A DNA stretch of 32,506 bases from the NCBI GenBank assembly GCA_902784675.1, contig CACZVR010000024.1, positions 1 through 32,506 of the forward strand. The letters are read 5' to 3'. The notes beneath the pieces were generated by a model. It made no database searches and had not been told where the DNA came from. It saw only the letters and a program-made list of their open reading frames with translations. Below are positions 22,210-30,700 of the stretch, one piece after another (the first letter of the stretch is position 1; each line of letters begins with the position of its first letter). The position numbers were made by a program, and so were the translations under genes. The stretch comes from an uncultured Bacteroidales bacterium (GTDB taxonomy: Bacteria; Bacteroidota; Bacteroidia; Bacteroidales; Muribaculaceae).

Positions 22210-23568
22210 ATTGAAATAGCTTTTCATCAGTTTTTTGACTCTGGGGCTCAGGGTGATGATGGTGAACATGGTGCAGAGGGCCATCAGAGCGAAGGCCAAG
22301 TCCATGATGCTGACCATGACTTTAAGGGGAATCATCGCAGCCACGACAATCATTGCCAGGTAATAATAATTGTACCACTTGACATTGTGGGCACCAAAAA
22401 GGTAGTTGGTGCACTTTTGTCCGTAGTAGCTGTAGGAGAACATCGTCGAGAAGGCGAAGAAGAAGACAATCACCATGAGCAGCAGGTGACCGATGCCAGG
22501 CAGCAGCTGTCCCCAGGCGCCCAGGGCGACATACAGGCCCTTGGGGTCGGTCAGGCCGACGTAGTTGCCGGCAATGATGATGGGAATGGAGGTCAAGGTG
22601 CACACCAGACCCGAATCGATCGCGGGGCCGAGCATGGCAATGAGGCCCTCGCGGATGGGGTCGGTGTTCTTGCTGGCACCGTGCATCATCGAGGCGGTAC
22701 CCACACCGGCCTCGTTGACAAAGGCGGCACGACGGGCACCCGTCAAGGCGACATAGGCAAAGGCACCGAAGCCTGCCTCCATGCTGAAGGCGCCCTCAAA
22801 AATCTGACCGAACACGCCGGGAATGGCACGCAAGTTCATCGCCATGATGACCAACACCAAGATGAGGTAGAGAATCACCATCACGGGCACGATGCGCGAG
22901 GCGAACAGCGCGATGCGCTTGATGCCTCCCAGGATGACAGCACCCACGATGGCCACCATCACCAGGCCCATGATGAAACGCAGCGTGAGCGTGTTCTCGA
23001 TGCCCATGGGTGTGGTGAACACCGTGGTCACCGACTCCACCAACTGGTTGGCCTGCATGAAGCACAGCGTGCCCACGAGGCCAAAGATGGAGAACGCCAC
23101 GGCCAGCGGTTTCCACTTCTCGCCCAGTCCCTTGGTGATGATATACATGGGACCGCCCTGCACCTCACCGGCACTGTCGCGTCCCTTGTACATGATGGAC
23201 AGCGTGCCCTCAAAGAACTTGGTGCTCATGCCCACCAGGGCGCTCACCCACATCCAGAAAACTGTGCCCGGGCCGCCGATGGATAAGGCGATGGCCACAC
23301 CGGCGATGTTGCCCATGCCCACGGTGGCAGCGATGGCGCTCAACAGGGCCTGCACCGAGCTGATCTGTCCCGACTGCTTGCCCTGGTCACTCGCCTGCTT
23401 GTCGCGCAAGGCGCGCATCGCCCACGGCAATCGCCTGATGGACACCGCTCCCGAGAAAATAAACAGGAACAATCCGCCGCCAATGAGCAGAAAAAACTCA
23501 GGGTAGCCGCACACAGCGTCGCTGGCAGCCACGATCCAATCACTCAATGCCTCCAAAACATTTCCCAT
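22201..23568 (-). CDS. Alanine/glycine:cation symporter (AGCS family)
   Basis: A 455-residue, about ten-helix inner-membrane carrier that imports small neutral amino acids with sodium. The family blocks include LSAIAATVGMGNIAGVAIALSIGGPG, FWMWVSALVGMSTKFFEGTLS, GGPMYIITKGLGEKW, and VALTGARRAAFVNEAGVGTASMMHG. The substrate is probably alanine or glycine, but this cannot be read directly. The frame is open to 23637, but the promoter TACCTTTG (23606-23599) lies inside that extension, so the ATG at 23568 (MGNVLEALSDWIV) is chosen. Palindromes of the same type bracket the gene. Confidence 0.92.
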   Translation of the reverse strand: MGNVLEALSDWIVAASDAVCGYPEFFLLIGGGLFLFIFSGAVSIRRLPWAMRALRDKQASDQGKQSGQISSVQALLSAIAATVGMGNIAGVAIALSIGGPGTVFWMWVSALVGMSTKFFEGTLSIMYKGRDSAGEVQGGPMYIITKGLGEKWKPLAVAFSIFGLVGTLCFMQANQLVESVTTVFTTPMGIENTLTLRFIMGLVMVAIVGAVILGGIKRIALFASRIVPVMVILYLILVLVIMAMNLRAIPGVFGQIFEGAFSMEAGFGAFAYVALTGARRAAFVNEAGVGTASMMHGASKNTDPIREGLIAMLGPAIDSGLVCTLTSIPIIIAGNYVGLTDPKGLYVALGAWGQLLPGIGHLLLMVIVFFFAFSTMFSYSYYGQKCTNYLFGAHNVKWYNYYYLAMIVVAAMIPLKVMVSIMDLAFALMALCTMFTIITLSPRVKKLMKSYFNRA

Positions 23569-23598
23569 GATATATTTCACGATTATAGTTAAAGCCCT

Positions 23599-23606
23599 CA
23601 AAGGTA
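23599..23606 (-). promoter_or_regulatory. Bacteroidetes -7 element (TACCTTTG) of the symporter gene
   Basis: TACCTTTG on the minus strand with about 25 nt of leader before the ATG at 23568. It decides the start, because the longer frame would place the promoter inside the coding region. Confidence 0.65.
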
Positions 23607-23668
23607 CAACTATTTTCCCAATCCCACACACTCCCACCCACGCAGGTTGCCCAAATCCATCACAAAAA

Positions 23669-23684
23669 GCGGGCTGAAGCCCGC
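23669..23684. repeat. Palindrome GCGGGCTGAAGCCCGC
   Basis: A 6-bp perfect stem with a TGAA loop, nearly identical to the palindrome at 22196-22209. It lies 62 bp upstream of the symporter promoter. Confidence 0.7.
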
Positions 23685-23823
23685 GAAGAGCGAGGAGAGA
23701 GTAACGAGGAGAGAGAGCAGGAAGAGAGAAGAGAGAGGAGCGAACGCGGATGCTAACTCCTAACTCCTCATTCCTGACTTCTAACTCCTAACTTCTAACT
23801 CCTCATTTCTAACTCCTAACTTC
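23685..23823. repeat. Purine-rich stretch followed by a CTAACTC-type tandem repeat
   Basis: 23685-23743 is almost all A and G (GAGAGA-type). 23753-23823 consists of about nine imperfect units of CTAACTC or CTAACTT. The remainder of 23607-23908 holds no gene that I can support. Confidence 0.65.
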
Positions 23824-23908
23824 AATTAGTTCAATTTGTGTAATTTGTAGTTTTAATGAATCATAGTTTAAAAACAAAAACGAGACCGCTCTCGCTGCCT
23901 CGTTTCTG

Positions 23909-23982
23909 CGCTTCTTCTTGGACTTGAACCAAGGACCCCCTGATTAACAGTCAGATGCTCTAACCAACTGAGCTAAAGAAGC
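23909..23982 (-). tRNA. tRNA-Asn(GTT), copy 2 of the tandem pair
   Basis: A 74-nt cloverleaf on the minus strand: acceptor GCTTCTT/AAGAAGC with discriminator G, D stem GCTC/GAGC, anticodon loop CTGTTAA with anticodon GTT, and T arm CTTGG/CCAAG with loop TTCAAGT. No CCA is encoded. The sequence is identical to the copy at 24021-24094 and it is presumably cotranscribed with it. Confidence 0.95.
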
Positions 23983-24020
23983 AATTTACTCTTAATTAAT
24001 CCTTTTATCATTATGTCCTG

Positions 24021-24094
24021 CGCTTCTTCTTGGACTTGAACCAAGGACCCCCTGATTAACAGTCAGATGCTCTAACCAACTGAGCTAAAGAAGC
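24021..24094 (-). tRNA. tRNA-Asn(GTT), copy 1 of the tandem pair
   Basis: Same 74-nt sequence and folding as the copy at 23909-23982, 112 bp apart start to start with a 38-bp spacer. It is promoter-proximal: a TAACTTTG element lies at 24144-24137. Confidence 0.95.
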
Positions 24095-24136
24095 TTTTCA
24101 GCACCTTTGCGGCAAACCCTGCCGAAAAATGCGGTG

Positions 24137-24144
24137 CAAAGTTA
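24137..24144 (-). promoter_or_regulatory. Bacteroidetes -7 element (TAACTTTG) of the tRNA-Asn pair
   Basis: TAACTTTGCA on the minus strand, with an ATTG about 21 bp further upstream (24169-24166) as a possible -33 element. It is 43 bp before the first tRNA. Confidence 0.55.
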
Positions 24145-24250
24145 CTGCCAAAATTTGAACTGTGCAATAATTTTTGCAAAAAACTTGCTTTTTTTCATAG
24201 CCAAAGTTTTTTTTATGCCGCTATTGCAGCGGTAATTCATGGAATAGTAG

Positions 24251-24258
24251 TATTTTTG
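24251..24258 (+). promoter_or_regulatory. Bacteroidetes -7 element (TATTTTTG) of the S41 protease gene
   Basis: TATTTTTG, 23 bp before the ATG at 24282. Confidence 0.5.
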
Positions 24259-24281
24259 GCTGTTTATTTAGACAAGCAGAA

Positions 24282-25994
24282 ATGAAGAAGACACTGAGAT
24301 TCCTTGCCTGGACCTGCCTGGCCATTGCGCTGGCCTCCCCCATGGCTCTTGCCGACAACGATAAAGACGTGAATGATGACGCGGCTGTGGCACGCAGTCT
24401 GGATATCTTCAACTCGCTTTACAAGGAGTTGAACACCTTCTATGTCGATACTATCGATGCGCAGAAGGCTATCGAGAATGCCATCAACGCGATGCTCGAC
24501 GACATCGATCCCTATACCGAGTACATTCCCGCCAAGGAGGCCGATGAGTTCATGACCATCAGCACTGGCGAGTATGGCGGCATTGGCAGCTACCTGATGG
24601 AGCGCACCGTGGACGGCAAGAAAGGCGTCTACATCAGCGGCCCCTATGAGGGCAGCCCCGCGGCGCGTGCCGGACTGAAAACAGGTGACCGCATCATCAT
24701 GATTGACGGCGACAGCACTGCCGGATGGGCCAGCGACCAGGTGAGCAAGCGCCTCAAGGGACAGGCCAACACCCACCTGACGGTGACCGTCGTGCGTCCC
24801 TGGGAAGAGGACAGCATCAAGACCTTCTCGTTCAACCGCGAGACCATCAGCGTCAATCCTGTCCCCTACTACGGCGTGACACGCGACAACATCGGCTACA
24901 TCGACCTGACGACGTTCAACGAGAAGTCGGCGCAGCAAGTGCGCGACGCGCTCATCGAGTTGAAAAAGGACCCCAGGGTGAAGAACATCGTGCTCGACTT
25001 GCGCGGTAACGGCGGCGGCATCGTCGAGGGCGCCATCCAGATTGTGGGCTGCTTTGTGCCCAAAGGCACTCAGGTGCTGCAGATGCGTGGACGCGACAAG
25101 TCCAGCGAACGCACCTACAAAACCACCGTTGACCCCGTGGACACCGACATTCCTCTTGCCGTGCTCATCGACGGCGGATCGGCCAGCGCCAGCGAGATCA
25201 CCGCGGGCGCCTTGCAGGATCTGGACCGCGCTGTCATCATCGGCTCACGATCCTTTGGCAAGGGACTGGTGCAGACCACACGCAACCTGCCCTATGACGC
25301 GATGCTCAAGGTGACTATCGCCAAGTACTACATCCCCAGCGGACGCCTCATCCAGGAGGTGGACTATGGCAACCGCAATGCCGACGGCACCTACAAGAAG
25401 ACCACCACCGACAGCACAGCGCGCGTTTTCCACACCGTTCATGGTCGTGAGGTGCGCGAGGGCGGCGGCATCGACCCCGACATCAAAATCGAGCCGCGGG
25501 AGCTCAAGCGCATCGTCTATAACATCATGCGCGACCATTGGGACTTTGACTTCGCAACACGCTATGTCGCACAGCACCATGATATCCCCGCTCCTGCCGA
25601 CTTCGTGATCACCGACGAGATCTTTAACGAGTTCAAGGAGTTTATCGATCCCGCAAAGTTCGAGTATGACAAGGTGTGCGAACAGCAACTCGCCACCCTG
25701 CGCAAGACCGCCACTGCCGAGGGCTATATGAACGACTCCACCAAGGCTGTCTTTGACCACCTTGAGTCATTGCTCAAGCATGACCTCGACCACGACCTTG
25801 ACCTGCATCGTCGCGACATCTCCTATCTGCTGGGTCAAGAAATCATGGACCGTCTTTACTACCAGCACGGACAGGTACAGCACTCCATCAAGGACGACGA
25901 CTACCTCGACAAGGCCAAGGAGATGTTCGACAAATCGGGCGAGTACAACCGCATCCTCAACCTCAAGACCAGCAAAAAAACATCTCGGCGATAA
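24282..25994 (+). CDS. ctpA: S41-family C-terminal processing peptidase
   Basis: A 570-residue exported serine protease of the CtpA/Tsp type that trims or degrades periplasmic proteins from their C-termini. Residues 1-24 are a signal peptide ending in MALA. A helical cap with DDIDPYTEYIPAKE follows, then a PDZ domain (about 95-175; GSPAARAGLKTGDRIIMIDG) and the catalytic core. Ser302 in GGSASASEITAG and Lys327 in SFGKGLVQ have the 25-residue spacing of the family dyad. LDLRGNGGG (238-246) is also conserved. A C-terminal helical region of about 150 residues completes the usual Bacteroidetes length. The stop codon lies inside the first copy of the CGATAA-type repeat array. Confidence 0.94.
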   Translation: MKKTLRFLAWTCLAIALASPMALADNDKDVNDDAAVARSLDIFNSLYKELNTFYVDTIDAQKAIENAINAMLDDIDPYTEYIPAKEADEFMTISTGEYGGIGSYLMERTVDGKKGVYISGPYEGSPAARAGLKTGDRIIMIDGDSTAGWASDQVSKRLKGQANTHLTVTVVRPWEEDSIKTFSFNRETISVNPVPYYGVTRDNIGYIDLTTFNEKSAQQVRDALIELKKDPRVKNIVLDLRGNGGGIVEGAIQIVGCFVPKGTQVLQMRGRDKSSERTYKTTVDPVDTDIPLAVLIDGGSASASEITAGALQDLDRAVIIGSRSFGKGLVQTTRNLPYDAMLKVTIAKYYIPSGRLIQEVDYGNRNADGTYKKTTTDSTARVFHTVHGREVREGGGIDPDIKIEPRELKRIVYNIMRDHWDFDFATRYVAQHHDIPAPADFVITDEIFNEFKEFIDPAKFEYDKVCEQQLATLRKTATAEGYMNDSTKAVFDHLESLLKHDLDHDLDLHRRDISYLLGQEIMDRLYYQHGQVQHSIKDDDYLDKAKEMFDKSGEYNRILNLKTSKKTSRR

Positions 25995-26114
25995 CGCGAT
26001 TTTTCCGATAATGTGATTTTTTGCCCAAATTTTTTGCCGATAATGTGATTTTTCGGGGAAAAATCTTCCCGATAATGTGATTTTTTGATTGTTTTTGCTG
26101 CCGATAATGTGATT
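25989..26114 (+). repeat. Array of five CGATAATGTGATT repeats, last four at 32-bp period
   Basis: Copies of CGATAATGTGATT(TTTT) start at 25989 (variant CGATAACGCGATTTTT), 26006, 26038, 26070 and 26102. Start-to-start distances are 17, 32, 32 and 32 bp. The 13-17 bp core is kept and the 15-19 bp between cores differ. All copies have the same orientation. The first contains the stop codon of the protease gene; the last ends 12 bp before the ATPase start at 26127. No comparable array was noticed elsewhere in the window. Confidence 0.9.
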
Positions 26115-26126
26115 CATCCATTCTAT

Positions 26127-27467
26127 ATGCTCAAGAGAAAAATTGATAACATATTGATAGACTGGAAGAACCGACCCGATCGAAAGCCATTGATTGTACG
26201 TGGAGCCCGCCAGGTTGGAAAAACCATGTCGATACAAAACTTCGCTCAACAGCAATATGCCCATGTTGTTGAAATCAACTTTGCACTCCAGAGCCAATAT
26301 AAAAAGATTTTTGATGACGGATATGAAGTTGATTCTATAACCAAGAACATAACACTGATTAATCCCAACCACATTTTTGTGCCAGGAGAGACATTGATTT
26401 TCTTTGACGAACTTCAAGCATGTCCCGACTGTGCTACAAGCTTGAAGTCCTTCAAGACAGATGGCAGATATGATGTCATCTGTTCGGGTTCACTAATGGG
26501 TGTTTACTATCAGCAGATAGAATCAAATAGCGTTGGCTTCAAGGAAGATTTCACCATGCATTCCATGGATTTTGAGGAATTTCTGTGGGCATGTGGTTTT
26601 GATGAAACACTCACCGATGATATGTTTGACCACATGCTTGAAGTGAGGCCTCTGTCATCCTTGATGATGGAGCAAATGACAGAACTCTTTCGCAACTATA
26701 TGGTGCTAGGAGGCATGCCCGAGGTAGTCAATACCTACGTCACACAGCACAATTTCAGCGGCACGCTGTCGCTCCAGCGACAGCTACTGCTCGACTACGA
26801 GGAAGACATCACCAAGTATGCAATAGGCATTGAAAAAGCCAAGGTATTAGCAGTCTATCGCCATATTTCGACTTTTCTCGGTAAAGAAAACAAGCGTTTC
26901 CAAATCACCAAACTCACACCCAGTGCCCGCAACAGAGCCTATATTGGCGCTATAGAATGGCTTGACAATGCCGGCATCATCAACGTGTGTTATTGTATGC
27001 ACGAGCTGGCATTGCCCCTCAAGGGCAACTACGACCCCAAACTCTACAAGGTCTATTACCGAGATACAGGACTGCTGATAGCTTCACTAGACGAAGAGGC
27101 CCAGGAAGACCTGCGCAATAACAAGAACTTCGCAACTTACAAGGGAGCAATCTATGAGAACATTGTGGCCGATATGCTAGCGAAACAGGGCTATAACCTC
27201 TATTATTATCGCGATGAAAAGTCATCGTTAGTGATGGATTTCTTTGTCCGCAGTGCCAACCACCTGTGGCCTATAGAGGTCAAAGCAAGTAATACGACCA
27301 GCGCTTCGCTCAAGCGATTGTGCGATCCTAATACAATCGCAATGCATCCAGACATCAAGTGGGGAATCAAGTTATGTGCAGCCAATATTGGGTTCAATGG
27401 TCGTTTTTACACCTTTCCTTATTTCATGACGTTCCTGCTCAAGCGATGGTTGCGTGAGCAAGAATAG
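26127..27467 (+). CDS. AAA_14 / DUF4143 ATPase with PD-(D/E)XK-like C-terminus
   Basis: From ATG 26127 (MLKRKIDNILIDWKNRPDR) the product is 446 residues. An upstream in-frame ATG at 26085 would lie inside the repeat array and is less likely. The N-terminal ATPase has Walker A RGARQVGKT (25-33) and Walker B LIFFDE (90-95), plus the sensor-like VICSGSLMG. The C-terminal DUF4143 part begins near 220 and ends in a PD-(D/E)XK-like pattern: Glu344 in AIYENIV, Asp371 in VMDFFV and Glu384-Val-Lys386 in WPIEVKAS. These ATPases are abundant in Bacteroidales, often in many copies; their function is unknown. The gene is A+T-richer than its neighbours and stands alone behind the repeat array. Confidence 0.88.
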   Translation: MLKRKIDNILIDWKNRPDRKPLIVRGARQVGKTMSIQNFAQQQYAHVVEINFALQSQYKKIFDDGYEVDSITKNITLINPNHIFVPGETLIFFDELQACPDCATSLKSFKTDGRYDVICSGSLMGVYYQQIESNSVGFKEDFTMHSMDFEEFLWACGFDETLTDDMFDHMLEVRPLSSLMMEQMTELFRNYMVLGGMPEVVNTYVTQHNFSGTLSLQRQLLLDYEEDITKYAIGIEKAKVLAVYRHISTFLGKENKRFQITKLTPSARNRAYIGAIEWLDNAGIINVCYCMHELALPLKGNYDPKLYKVYYRDTGLLIASLDEEAQEDLRNNKNFATYKGAIYENIVADMLAKQGYNLYYYRDEKSSLVMDFFVRSANHLWPIEVKASNTTSASLKRLCDPNTIAMHPDIKWGIKLCAANIGFNGRFYTFPYFMTFLLKRWLREQE

Positions 27468-27488
27468 CCCATTAGCAAACCAGGAAGG

Positions 27489-27521
27489 TAATGTCACATA
27501 AAAAAGATTTGTGTGACATTA
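27489..27521. repeat. 10-bp inverted repeat TAATGTCACA / TGTGACATTA after the ATPase gene
   Basis: Perfect arms at 27489-27498 and 27512-27521 with a 13-nt A-rich loop, 21 bp after the ATPase stop. There is no U-tract, so it is a poor terminator. TAATGTCA resembles the TAATGTGA of the upstream array. Confidence 0.5.
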
Positions 27522-27535
27522 GTGCTATACGCATC

Positions 27536-27581
27536 ACAAAAACAAAGAGCCAATCAGTTGTCATTCAACTGATTGGCTCTT
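27536..27581 (-). terminator. Rho-independent terminator after tRNA-Arg
   Basis: A perfect 16-bp stem (27545-27560 with 27566-27581) and a 5-nt loop are followed on the minus strand by TTGTTTTTG. It ends the tRNA-Arg transcript. Confidence 0.85.
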
Positions 27582-27589
27582 AATTCTGG

Positions 27590-27661
27590 TACTCCCGCTG
27601 GGAATCGAACCCAAATCTAAGGTTTAGGAAACCTCCATTCTATCCATTGAACTACAGGAGC
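27590..27661 (-). tRNA. tRNA-Arg(CCT)
   Basis: A 72-nt cloverleaf on the minus strand: acceptor GCTCCTG/CGGGAGT, anticodon stem GAGGT/ACCTT with loop TTCCTAA (anticodon CCT, reading AGG), T arm TTGGG/CCCAG with loop TTCGATT, and discriminator A. CCA is present in the DNA directly after it (27589-27587), unlike the tRNA-Asn genes. It lies between secDF and a strong terminator. Confidence 0.93.
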
Positions 27662-27669
27662 ATCAATGA

Positions 27670-27711
27670 AAGTCGGCTGGCACATGGCTTGGCGCTGTGG
27701 CCAGCCGACTT
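27670..27711 (-). terminator. Long hairpin between secDF and tRNA-Arg
   Basis: AAGTCGGCTGGC (27670-27681) pairs with GCCAGCCGACTT (27700-27711), a 12-bp stem with an 18-nt loop. It starts 16 bp after the secDF stop and ends 8 bp before the tRNA. The U-tract is weak, so it may be a partial terminator or an mRNA end-protecting stem. Confidence 0.55.
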
Positions 27712-27726
27712 GATTCATTTCAAGAA

Positions 27727-30700
27727 TTACTTCTTGGCGGTAGCAAGCGCTGCCTCCTTCTTGTCGCTGCGACGGGCAATCCAGTAAGCCACGGGCGAAG
27801 CGATGAACAGTGAGGAGCAGGTACCGATGATAACACCGAGGATCATCGCGAAGATGAAGCTGCGGATTGACTCACCACCGAATACCAACATGATGATCAG
27901 CACGAGCAAGGTCGTGATAGAGGTCATCATCGTACGTGACAGGGTGCTGCACAACGCCTTGTTGAAGGTGGTGTAGAGATCCTGCTTGGGATAGAGCTTG
28001 CGGTACTCACGCACACGGTCGAACACAACCACGGTATCGTTCACCTGATAACCGATAACGGTCAGGATAGCGGCGATGAACGTCTGGTCAATCTCCATTG
28101 AGAAGGGCAGCAAACCATGCAGGTTATAGAAGCCGATCACCACGAACGAGGTGAAGGCAACGGCTGCCAATGCGCCGATAGAGAAGGCAATGTTGCGGAA
28201 GCGGAACAGGATGTAGAGTGCCATAGCAAGCAGTGAGAACAGCACAGCCCAGATGGCCTGGCGGGTCATATCGCTTGCGATGCTCGGGCCCACGGTCTCG
28301 CTCGAGACGATGCCCACGCTCTCGTTTGACATGCTGAAGTCATTCTTGCTCATCGAACCGAGATCACTCTTCAGACCCTCGTAGAGCTTAGCGACGATTT
28401 CGTCGTCAACGCCCTCGGCAGTGTCCTCGATCTTGTAGTTGGTCGAAACGCGAACCTTGGTGTCGTTATCGATGGTGATCACCGAGGTGGTAGCACCGGG
28501 GAACTGCGACTCCAGCTGCGACTCCAGCGTCTGGGTCGAAACGGGATGGTCAAATTGCACAACATAGTTGCGACCACCCGAGAAGTCGATACCACGGTTC
28601 AGACCACGCAGGCCGAACAATGCACCCATGATCACGAGGAGAGCCAGAACAACGATAGCGGTCTTCTTGGCAGCGCCCATGAAGTCGAAGTTCACATTCT
28701 CCATCAGGTGACGAGTCAGGCTGGTGTTGAAGGTCATCTTGTCGAAGGTGCCCTTGTTCACGAAGTGCTCCATCACGAGGCGGGTTGCAAACACTGCAGT
28801 GAAGAACGAGCAGCAAATACCGATTACCAGGGTAACGGCAAAACCGCGGATGGGACCGGAACCGAGCAGAATCAGGATGATACCGGTGATGATGGTGGTC
28901 AAGTTGGAGTCGAAGATGGCCGAGAACGCGTTCTTGTAACCATCGCTGACAGCAGCCTTGAGACCCTTACCGGCACGCAATTCCTCCTTACAACGCTCGA
29001 AGATAAGCACATTGGCGTCCACCGCCATACCCAGCGTCAGCACAATACCGGCGATACCAGGCAAGGTGAGCACACTCTGGAACGAGGCGAGGATACCGAT
29101 GGTGAAGAAGAGGTTCATGATCAGACCGAGGATGGCGATCGAGCCAGCCTGCCAACCATAGGCGAACCACATGAAGAGCATCAACAGACCCAAGGCAATA
29201 GCGAACGAGCGGAGACCCTTGGCGATGGATTCCTTACCCAGCGACGGGCCAATCACACTCTCACTGGCAACGTTGACACGTGCCACCATCTTACCAGACT
29301 CGAGCACGTTAGCAAGGTCACCAGCCTCCTCAACGGTGAAGCGGCCACTGATCTGTGAACGACCACCGTCAATCTGGCTATTAACATTGGGGAATGAATA
29401 AACCTGGTCATCGAGGACAATGGCGATGGCCTTACCGATGTTCTCACCGGTGATGCGGCTCCACTGACGGGCGCCCTCATCGTTCATGGTCATCGAAACC
29501 ACCTGACCCTGCAGATTGTCAAACTCGCTGCTGGCACGGGTAACGACGTCACCGTTCAGGACGGGCTGGCCGTTCAAGGTGCGCAATGCGACGAGCTGGA
29601 AGGCCTCATGGCCACCCTGCATCTCGGCGGGCTTAACGGTCCAAGCCAACTTCAGGTCGGCGGGCAGGATCGTCTTGGCAAGCGGTGAGTGGATGATGGC
29701 GTTGACAGCAGCAGTGTCACCAACACTCACATAACCCACAACGGGCGAACCGGCTTGTGCACTTACCAGGGCCTCAAAACCGGTGAGCTGGGCCAAAGTC
29801 AACGACTCTTCACCCTTCTTGGTATCGGCAGCCTTGGGCTCGGCCTTGGGAGCAGGCGCAGCAGCCTTGGCGGTGTCAACTGCAGCAGCAGTTGCATCGG
29901 CAGCAGTGGTGTCGGCGGGGGCATCAGCAACGGTCACGTTAGCCTTTGCCTGATCGCTGAGCTGACGCAGCGGGCCAGCGATGTCGGCCAGTGTGTAGGT
30001 CAAATAGAACTCCAGGTTAGCGGCGCCCTGCAACAGCTTGCGAACGCGCTCAGGCTCCTTCACACCAGGGAGCTCGAGCAGGATGCGACCCGTGCTCTGC
30101 AACTTCTGGATGTTGGGCTGAACGACGCCGAAGCGGTCGATACGGTTGCGCAGCACCTTGTAGGAGTTGTCGACCATGGCGTTCACCTCATCGTTAAGGA
30201 TATTCTGAACCTCGCCATCGTTAGCATTGGGTTTCTCCTTGATGCGCTCAATGCCGCGGAAAATCTGAGCCAGATTGCCCTCGGGAGCCAGCTTCTTGTA
30301 CTCCTTGCAGAAGGAGCCCACAAAGTCGTCCTGAGCGGTGCGGTTCTTTGCCACATTGTCGATGGCTTGGTTAAACTTCTTGTCTGGATTATTGTTCGCG
30401 AGCGCGCGCAAGATGTCGGGCACCGAGATCTGCAGTGTCACGTTCATACCACCCTTCAAGTCAAGGCCAAGGCCCAACTCTTTCTCACGAACCTGCTGGA
30501 AGGTATAGTATCCAAGATACACCTTCTCGTTGGCGAGGGAGTCCAGATACTCATTCAATGCTGTCTTGTACTTTGAGTTGCTGGTATCGGCGCTCTTGAT
30601 GCCAGCAGCGGCAAGTGCCTTCTGCTCTGCCTTGTTCTGGTAGTGATTGCTCACAAACGTGAACGACAGGTAGAATGCGCAAATCAACAACAGTGCATAA

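Noticed and set aside
22117-23286. Long plus-strand open frame antisense to the symporter
   Set aside because: Its product is rich in His, Gly and Asp without any fold signal, as is usual for the complement of a G+C-rich membrane protein gene; the minus strand has clear AGCS motifs.
25989-26114. CRISPR array
   Set aside because: Repeats are only 13-17 bp with 15-19 bp between them, no palindromic repeat and no cas genes nearby; spacers are T-rich and not foreign-looking.
28546-29358. Plus-strand open frame inside secDF
   Set aside because: Thr/His/Glu-rich composition is the complement of SecDF codons; no motif or promoter.
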